In this document: positions 6,358-10,846 of the stretch, piece after piece | Layout: each line of letters begins with the position of its first letter | How positions within the stretch are numbered: the stretch's first letter is position 1 | Assembly: GCA_900752345.1 (NCBI GenBank) | Contig: CAADVA010000068.1 | Location: 1 to 10,846 of the forward strand | Direction: 5' to 3' | Length of the DNA stretch: 10,846 bases | Source: an uncultured Collinsella sp. | GTDB lineage: Bacteria; Actinomycetota; Coriobacteriia; Coriobacteriales; Coriobacteriaceae | Translations under genes and position numbers: made by a program | The notes under the pieces: generated by a model | The model's input: only the letters and a program-made list of their open reading frames with translations | Told to the model about the DNA's origin: nothing | Databases searched by the model: none

Positions 6358-8718
6358 ATGGACGCCGCAGCCCGTACCGCCCATGATTCCACCCTCCAGC
6401 CGTTTTCGGAGATGGAGCACTATAAGCATGCCGATGAGCTGCCGCCCGAGATTATGGCGGACAGCTACGACAAGCTGGAGCGTCTGTGCCTCAAATATAT
6501 GAACGAGGACGACTTCTCCAATGTGGAGCAGGCCTACTGCTTTGCTGCCGAGAAGCACTGCAACCAAAAGCGGCGCTCGGGTGAGATGTACATTAACCAT
6601 CCCGTCGAGGTAGCTATCATTCTGGCTGACCTCAAGATGGACTGCGATGTGGTGTGCGCCGCGTTGCTGCACGATACCGTCGAGGACACCGAGACCTCGC
6701 TTGCCGATGTTTCGGGTCTGTTTGGCGAAACCGTGGCAGGGCTCGTCGACGGCGTGACCAAGCTCACCAACATTGAAGTCGACAGCATGGACGAGAAGCA
6801 GGCGCTTACGCTGCGCAAGATGTTCCTCGCCATGTCCAAGGACATCCGCGTCATCATCGTCAAGCTCGCCGACCGCCTGCATAACATGCGCACGCTTGCC
6901 GCTCTGCGCGAGGACCGCCGCCTGTTTAAGGCACGCGAGACCATGGACGTGTACGCGCCTTTGGCCGACCGCCTGGGCATGAGTTCAATCAAGTGGGAGC
7001 TCGAGGACCTGTCCTTTTTCTACTTGGAGCCCGATGCCTACCAGCGCATCGCGCGCATGGTATCCGAGTCGCGCGAGGTTCGCGAGCGTTATCTGGCCGA
7101 GACCATCAAGACGCTCACCGATGAGCTCAATCGCATTGGTCTTGAGGGCTTTCAGATCAACGGTCGTTCCAAGCACTATTGGTCCATCTATCAAAAGATG
7201 AAGCGCAAGGGCAAGGAGTTCTCCGAGATTTACGACCTGGTGGCGCTGCGCGTCATCACTCATTCGGTGCGCGATTGCTATTCCACGCTTGGTGCCGTGC
7301 ATACCCTGTGGCATCCCATGCCCGGTCGTTTTAAAGACTATATCGCCATGCCCAAGGTCAATAACTACCAATCGCTTCACACGACGGTTATCGGCCCCAC
7401 GGCCCGTCCGCTCGAGATTCAGATTCGAACCTACGAAATGCACGAGCAGGCCGAGTATGGCATCGCTGCCCACTGGCTGTATAAGAAGTCGGGCGGATCG
7501 TCTGCCTCCAAGACTAACGATGCGCAGCGTCTGGACGACCAGATCAACTGGCTCAAGCACTCACTCGACTGGGCGGCGTCTGACGAGATCACCGATGCCA
7601 AGGAATACCTGCATTCGCTGAAGGTCGACTTGTTCGACCAGGAAATTTTTGTCTTTACGCCCAAGGGCGAGGTCATGGCGCTTCGTGCCGGCTCTACACC
7701 GCTCGACTTTGCCTACGCCGTTCATACCGAGGTCGGTAACCACTGTGTCGGCGCCAAAATCAACGGTGCGGTGGCGCCGCTCACGCACGAGATCAAGACG
7801 GGTGACCGTGTCGAGATTCTGACTAACAAGAGCTCTAAGCCGTCGCGCGATTGGCTCAAGATCGTCAAGACACCTTCGGCCAAGTCAAAGATTCGCCGTT
7901 ATTTCGCCGCCGCGACCAAGGATGACGACGCTGCCGCCGGCCGCGATATACTGGCCAAGGACCTGCGCAAGCGCGGGTATGGCATCTCTACGCCACGATC
8001 CACGCGTGCGCTCAACGCCGTGGCGGAGCAGTTTAACTTCAAGCAGCTCGAGGACCTTTTTGCAGCCGTTGGCGCGGGCAAGGTCGCCCCGCGCGCTGTG
8101 GGCAATAAGGTCGAGCAAATCTTGGACCCCAAGCCCGAGGAACAGCTCACCAAGGCCGAGGCTATCGCCGAGGTCGTAAAGCAGCCCGCTCGCGGCTCCA
8201 ACCGCAAGCCGCAAAAGCGCGGTAAGAGCGCCAGTAACGGCATTATCGTCAAGGGCGAGAGCAACAGCGGCCTGCTGGTCCGTCTGGCTCATTGCTGCAA
8301 CCCCGTGACGGGCGACGACATCGTCGGCTTCATCACGCGCGGTCGTGGCGTTTCGGTGCATCGCGCCAACTGCCCCAACGTCAAGGGCCTTATGGAACAT
8401 CCCGAGCGCATGATTGACGTAGAGTGGGATGGTGCTGCCGATACGCTTTTCCAGGTCGAGATTGTGGTCGAGTGCCTGGACCGCATGGGCCTGCTCAAGG
8501 ACGTCACCATCGCCATTGGCGATGCGGGCGGCAATATCCTTTCTGCCGCCACGTCGACCAACCGCGAGGGTATTGCAACCTTGCGCTTTATGGTCGAGAT
8601 CTCGGACGCGAGTGGTCTGGATCCGCTGCTGGCCTCTATCAGCAGCGTCGACTCGGTCTACGACGCGCGCCGCCTGATGCCCGGCGAGGGTGGAGCCCAG
8701 CTTAAGCGCCGCGTTTAG
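6358..8718 (+). CDS. rel: Bifunctional (p)ppGpp synthetase/hydrolase (RelA/SpoT, Rel)
   Basis: This 786-residue cytosolic, ribosome-associated stringent-response enzyme makes (p)ppGpp from ATP and GDP/GTP and hydrolyses it. The N-terminal HD hydrolase domain is intact: H81 in HPVEV, H105-D106 in LLHDTVEDT, and the ADRLHNMRTL motif. The synthetase domain carries YDLVALRVI from 292, GRFKDYIAMPK from 323, the LEIQIRT glutamate at 353 and HEQAEYGIAAHW at 362-373. RFKD (324-327) is the RxKD form typical of bifunctional enzymes, not the ExDD form of E. coli RelA. A TGS domain starts near 429, a conserved-cysteine region with HCCNP lies at 645-649, and an ACT domain spans about 697-772. Length matches full-size RSH enzymes. 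The ATG at 6358 has AAGGGGA upstream. It starts 15 bases after recJ and is probably co-transcribed. No other RSH gene is visible. Confidence 0.96.
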   Translation: MDAAARTAHDSTLQPFSEMEHYKHADELPPEIMADSYDKLERLCLKYMNEDDFSNVEQAYCFAAEKHCNQKRRSGEMYINHPVEVAIILADLKMDCDVVCAALLHDTVEDTETSLADVSGLFGETVAGLVDGVTKLTNIEVDSMDEKQALTLRKMFLAMSKDIRVIIVKLADRLHNMRTLAALREDRRLFKARETMDVYAPLADRLGMSSIKWELEDLSFFYLEPDAYQRIARMVSESREVRERYLAETIKTLTDELNRIGLEGFQINGRSKHYWSIYQKMKRKGKEFSEIYDLVALRVITHSVRDCYSTLGAVHTLWHPMPGRFKDYIAMPKVNNYQSLHTTVIGPTARPLEIQIRTYEMHEQAEYGIAAHWLYKKSGGSSASKTNDAQRLDDQINWLKHSLDWAASDEITDAKEYLHSLKVDLFDQEIFVFTPKGEVMALRAGSTPLDFAYAVHTEVGNHCVGAKINGAVAPLTHEIKTGDRVEILTNKSSKPSRDWLKIVKTPSAKSKIRRYFAAATKDDDAAAGRDILAKDLRKRGYGISTPRSTRALNAVAEQFNFKQLEDLFAAVGAGKVAPRAVGNKVEQILDPKPEEQLTKAEAIAEVVKQPARGSNRKPQKRGKSASNGIIVKGESNSGLLVRLAHCCNPVTGDDIVGFITRGRGVSVHRANCPNVKGLMEHPERMIDVEWDGAADTLFQVEIVVECLDRMGLLKDVTIAIGDAGGNILSAATSTNREGIATLRFMVEISDASGLDPLLASISSVDSVYDARRLMPGEGGAQLKRRV

Positions 8719-8754
8719 TCGCGACGAACGTGTCACATTATCGATATTCGCTAC

Positions 8755-8782
8755 ACTCGAGGCATCGTTTGATGCCTCGAGT
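8755..8782 (+). terminator. Perfect 12-bp hairpin between rel and the MBL-fold gene
   Basis: ACTCGAGGCATC at 8755-8766 is exactly complementary to GATGCCTCGAGT at 8771-8782 around a GTTT loop. The bases after it (TCTATAG) are only weakly T-rich. It may be a leaky intrinsic terminator or a transcript-processing or stabilising hairpin between the two genes. Its right end is 20 bases before the next start codon, just ahead of that gene's ribosome binding site. A weak -10-like TACACT overlaps its left end, so a separate promoter here is possible but poorly supported. Confidence 0.5.
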
Positions 8783-8802
8783 TCTATAGAGAGGAGAGGG
8801 AC

Positions 8803-9486
8803 ATGAGTGCTGTGTCCTTGGATTTAACTCCCAAGGGATCGGTCGAGATTGAGACGCTCGTAAACGGTCCCATTCAGACCAATAGCTATGCTGTTATTTC
8901 GGACAATGAGTGCGTGATTATCGACCCCGCATGGGAAGGCGAGCGTTTGGTGGAGCATATTCGAGCCGAACATGCCGGTGTACGCGTGCTTGGCGCCGTA
9001 TGCACTCATGGCCATGCCGATCATGTTGGTGGTGTTGCCGGCGTGCGAACCACCGTTGGCGAGGGCTGCCAGTATGAGCTGTGTGCCAAGGATGTGGCGG
9101 GGCCGCATGCGAACATCGAGGAACAGCGAGCTATGTGGGGCATTGAGACGCCTGACCCCGGGGAGCCGACGCGCCTGCTCGCCGAAGGCGATGCTATCGA
9201 GGTGGGCGATATCTGCCTGCAGGTGATCGAGACGCCAGGGCATACGCCGGGCGGGATCGTCTTGTTTGCTGCCACCGAGCAGGGGAACATTGCCTTTGTG
9301 GGCGACACACTATTCCCGGGCAGCCACGGCCGCACCGATCTTTCTGGAGGAGACGAAGCGGCGATTCTGCGCTCGCTCTCCAAGCTCGCCCGGCTTCTCC
9401 CGCCCGATACCGTTTGCCTAACCGGCCATGGCGATTCGACCACCATGGCACGCGAGCTCATGCAGAACCCTTTCATGCAGGTGTAG
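8803..9486 (+). CDS. Metallo-beta-lactamase-fold hydrolase (glyoxalase II-like)
   Basis: This 227-residue cytosolic protein belongs to the MBL superfamily, subgroup of short glyoxalase-II-like hydrolases (YcbL/GloB-like). The metal ligands are visible: THGHADH at 68-74 (H69, H71, D73, H74), the TPGHTPGG histidine at 147, GDT with D168 and TGHG with H209. The run after D168, LFPGSHGRTDLSGGDE, is characteristic of this subgroup. It lacks the longer C-terminal helical domain of classical glyoxalase II, so a thioesterase on a small substrate is likely but unproven. The ATG at 8803 follows a purine-rich GAGGAGAGGG. It sits 84 bases after rel, separated by a strong hairpin. An MBL hydrolase near recJ and rel recurs in many Gram-positive bacteria. 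Family confident, substrate unknown. Confidence 0.9.
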   Translation: MSAVSLDLTPKGSVEIETLVNGPIQTNSYAVISDNECVIIDPAWEGERLVEHIRAEHAGVRVLGAVCTHGHADHVGGVAGVRTTVGEGCQYELCAKDVAGPHANIEEQRAMWGIETPDPGEPTRLLAEGDAIEVGDICLQVIETPGHTPGGIVLFAATEQGNIAFVGDTLFPGSHGRTDLSGGDEAAILRSLSKLARLLPPDTVCLTGHGDSTTMARELMQNPFMQV

Positions 9487-9516
9487 CTTTATAGTCAGCT
9501 CCTGAAGCACGAGAAG

Positions 9517-9592
9517 CGTCCAAACGTCAAGCTATTTTTCCCCAACGGGTCGATTCCGTAGGGCAAACGGTCAAAAAAAGTCTGTTTGGACG
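9517..9592. repeat. Spaced inverted repeats upstream of fba
   Basis: CGTCCAAAC at 9517-9525 is the exact reverse complement of GTTTGGACG at 9584-9592. Between them lies a smaller imperfect hairpin, CCCAACGG (9541-9548) against CCGTAGGG (9556-9563), with TTTTT at 9535-9539 and a seven-A run at 9573-9579. T/A runs are not placed as in an intrinsic terminator on either strand. The 195-base gap holding these repeats (9487-9681) contains no gene. It may contribute to ending the upstream transcript or to regulating fba. Confidence 0.4.
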
Positions 9593-9604
9593 ATATTCGT
9601 GAAC

Positions 9605-9616
9605 AAACGAACGTTT
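9605..9616. promoter_or_regulatory. Candidate operator: small palindrome at the fba -35 region
   Basis: AAACG and CGTTT flank a two-base spacer at 9605-9616, ending 19 bases before the -10 box and so covering or adjoining the -35 position. A dimeric repressor or activator could bind here. The site is short and no known regulator motif is recognised. Confidence 0.25.
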
Positions 9617-9632
9617 ATGCTCGGGTACGCCG

Positions 9633-9641
9633 TGGTAAAAT
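9633..9641 (+). promoter_or_regulatory. Extended -10 promoter of fba
   Basis: TGGTAAAAT combines an extended TGn element with TAAAAT, one base from the TATAAT consensus. The -35 region is poor (TTTATG at 9614-9619), as is common for extended -10 promoters. Transcription would start near 9648, giving a leader of about 34 bases before the ATG at 9682. Confidence 0.55.
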
Positions 9642-9667
9642 CTCAGGCGTTATCGGAGCAACCTTAC

Positions 9668-9674
9668 AGGAGGT
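9668..9674 (+). promoter_or_regulatory. Consensus ribosome binding site of fba
   Basis: AGGAGGT lies seven bases before the ATG at 9682, the strongest ribosome binding site in the window. It fixes the start and rules out the longer in-frame TTG at 9586. Confidence 0.85.
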
Positions 9675-9681
9675 TTCTTTT

Positions 9682-10548
9682 ATGCTCGTCAACGCAGCAG
9701 ACATGCTCAAGAAGGCCGAGGCCGGCAAGTACGCTCTCGGTGCCTTCAACACCAACAACCTCGAGTGGACCCTGGCTATTCTCCAGGCCGCCGAGGAGGC
9801 CAAGTCTCCGCTGATCCTTCAGTGCACCGCTGGTGCCGCTAAGTGGATGGGCGGTTTCAAGGTCTGCGCCGACATGGTCAAGGCTGCCGTCGAGGCCACG
9901 GGCGTTACCGTTCCCGTCGCCCTTCACCTCGATCACGGTTCTTACGAGGACTGCTTCAAGTGCATCGAGGCCGGCTTCACGTCCATCATGTATGACGGCT
10001 CTCACGAGGAGACCTTCCAGCTTAACCTCGACCGCACCAAGGAGCTCGTTGAGCTTGCCCACTCCAAGGGCATGTCCATCGAGGCCGAGGTCGGCGGCAT
10101 CGGCGGCACCGAGGACGGCGTGACCTCCAACGGCGAGCTCGCTGACCCTGCTGAGTGCAAGCAGATTGCTGACCTGGGCGTCGACTTCCTCGCCTGCGGC
10201 ATCGGCAACATCCACGGCGTGTATCCCGCCGACTGGGCTGGCCTTTCCTTCGAGCGTCTGGGCGAGATCAAGGCTCAGACCGGCGACCTGCCCCTCGTTC
10301 TGCACGGTGGTACCGGCATCCCCGAGGATCAGATCAAGAAGGCCATCTCCCTGGGCATCTCCAAGATCAACGTCAACACCGACCTGCAGCTCGTCTTCGC
10401 CAAGGGCGTCCGCGAGTACATCGAGGCTGGCAAGGATCAGCAGGGCAAGGGCTTTGATCCCCGCAAGCTCCTCAAGCCTGGTCGCGACAACATCGTTGCC
10501 CGCACCAAGGAGCTCATGGAGGAGTTTGGCTCCGTCAACAAGGCGTAA
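9682..10548 (+). CDS. fba: Class II fructose-1,6-bisphosphate aldolase
   Basis: This 288-residue cytosolic, zinc-dependent enzyme cleaves fructose 1,6-bisphosphate to dihydroxyacetone phosphate and glyceraldehyde 3-phosphate in glycolysis, and runs in reverse in gluconeogenesis. Its length matches the Gram-positive class II type. Visible motifs are GAFNTNNLEW near the N-terminus, HLDHG at 82-86 (catalytic D84, zinc ligand H85), EAEVGGIGGTEDG in the middle, GNIHGVY with H178, LHGGTG with zinc ligand H208 and KINVNTDLQ following. The related tagatose-bisphosphate aldolases (GatY/KbaY) share these motifs, but the solitary context and strong expression signals favour fructose bisphosphate. Codons are strongly biased to GAG, AAG, CTC, ATC and GTC, more than in neighbouring genes, as expected for an abundant protein. 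It has its own promoter and is followed by inverted repeats. Confidence 0.95.
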   Translation: MLVNAADMLKKAEAGKYALGAFNTNNLEWTLAILQAAEEAKSPLILQCTAGAAKWMGGFKVCADMVKAAVEATGVTVPVALHLDHGSYEDCFKCIEAGFTSIMYDGSHEETFQLNLDRTKELVELAHSKGMSIEAEVGGIGGTEDGVTSNGELADPAECKQIADLGVDFLACGIGNIHGVYPADWAGLSFERLGEIKAQTGDLPLVLHGGTGIPEDQIKKAISLGISKINVNTDLQLVFAKGVREYIEAGKDQQGKGFDPRKLLKPGRDNIVARTKELMEEFGSVNKA

Positions 10549-10559
10549 GCGTCGCTAAA

Positions 10560-10573
10560 CTTCCCGCCGGAAG
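10560..10573 (+). terminator. Short hairpin just after fba
   Basis: CTTCC and GGAAG enclose a CGCC loop, starting 12 bases after the fba stop. There is no T-run behind it, so it is at best a weak terminator. It stands directly before the larger inverted repeat, and the two may act together. Confidence 0.35.
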
Positions 10574-10574
10574 C

Positions 10575-10654
10575 CCCGTCCCCCTACACTGTTTCCTTTG
10601 CGCTCACCTGGCTTCGCCAGAAGTCGCGCCAAGGAAACAGTTCCGGGAGACGGG
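10575..10654. repeat. Large interrupted inverted repeat after fba
   Basis: CCCGTC at 10575-10580 pairs with GACGGG at 10649-10654, and CTGTTTCCTT at 10589-10598 pairs exactly with AAGGAAACAG at 10631-10640. GCGC near 10600-10603 can continue towards GCGC at 10626-10629. The tip is a separate small hairpin, CTGGC-TTC-GCCAG at 10608-10620. The whole can fold as one long stem at the 3' end of the fba transcript, without a T-run. The right arm is also the first unit of the tandem repeat that follows. Confidence 0.6.
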
Positions 10655-10846
10655 TCTTCCTTCGTCTACAGCCGCAGGGTTACGAGTCTGAATTAAGAGG
10701 GCTATTGGCTTTGCCAGAAGTCGCGCGACGGAATCAGCTCCGGGGAAACGGTGCCTCCTTTGTTAACTCGCTACAGGGTTACTGGGCTAAATAATTTGCC
10801 CTGGCTTCGCCAGATGTCGCCCCAAGGAAACAGTTCCGGGGGACGG
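10608..10846. repeat. Tandem repeat array, period about 97 bases, three copies visible
   Basis: A core of 46-47 bases starts at 10608, 10705 and 10801 (spacings 97 and 96). Each begins with a mini-hairpin (CTGGCTTCGCCAG or TTGGCTTTGCCAG) and ends near CCGGGNGACGG or a close variant. Cores 1 and 3 differ at only three of 46 positions; core 2 is more diverged. The roughly 50 bases between cores are also related, sharing TCCTT and CAGGGTTAC. In core 2 the change C to T in the hairpin stem keeps pairing as T-G. The third core ends exactly at the window edge, so the array may go on. No ORF or typical CRISPR repeat length is present; 10549-10846 holds no gene. Confidence 0.75.

Noticed and set aside
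7885..8736. Minus-strand 283-residue ORF opposite the rel C-terminus
   Set aside because: Antisense to conserved rel regions; no family features.
9586..9681. TTG start extending the aldolase by 32 residues
   Set aside because: It would span the promoter and the consensus AGGAGGT; aldolases start at the MLVNAADML sequence at 9682.
10608..10846. CRISPR array
   Set aside because: The period of about 97 bases has a 46-47-base core and related, not unique, intervening sequence; no cas genes are present. A tandem repeat explains it better.

Overview
The window is GC-rich, with strong G/C preference at third codon positions. The gene set and repeat style suggest an actinobacterium of the class Coriobacteriia, most likely Collinsella or a close relative. 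That placement is inferred from gene content and sequence style, not from a marker gene. Seven protein-coding genes can be supported, plus one short leader ORF. No rRNA, tRNA, CRISPR array, transposase or phage gene was seen.

Layout. Positions 1-232 carry no gene but hold three successive inverted repeats: a long imperfect palindrome running in from the window edge, a small one at 97-137, and one with perfect 20-base arms at 150-214. A two-gene plus-strand unit follows: cutC (273-950) and a GalT-like HIT-superfamily nucleotidyltransferase of the DUF4931 type (954-1751), whose ribosome binding site lies in the last codons of cutC. A minus-strand BASS-family transporter (1782-2780) converges on this unit. 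It is divergent from the next plus-strand cluster across a promoter-bearing gap at 2781-3002.

The central cluster is a large RecJ exonuclease fused to a RecQ-like superfamily 2 helicase (3055-6342), a bifunctional RelA/SpoT-type (p)ppGpp synthetase/hydrolase (6358-8718), and a glyoxalase-II-like metallo-beta-lactamase-fold hydrolase (8803-9486). A 21-codon leader ORF with its own good ribosome binding site overlaps the recJ start. The order resembles the recJ-apt-relA-dtd-gloB-hisS neighbourhood common in Gram-positive bacteria, but without apt and dtd and with fba in place of hisS.

The last gene is a class II fructose-1,6-bisphosphate aldolase (9682-10548). It has its own extended -10 promoter, a canonical AGGAGGT ribosome binding site and highly biased codons, as expected of a strongly expressed glycolytic gene. 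Behind it, 10549-10846 is non-coding: two inverted repeats and the start of a tandem array with a period of about 97 bases (three copies visible, running to or past the window edge).

How the genes fit together: RecJ and its fused helicase would act on single-stranded DNA and DNA ends in repair. Rel sets the (p)ppGpp level. The hydrolase probably handles a thioester or similar metabolite. Aldolase is central glycolysis. CutC and the GalT-like protein form a separate unit with no obvious shared pathway. The most noteworthy items are the RecJ-helicase fusion with its leader ORF and the structured repeats at both ends.
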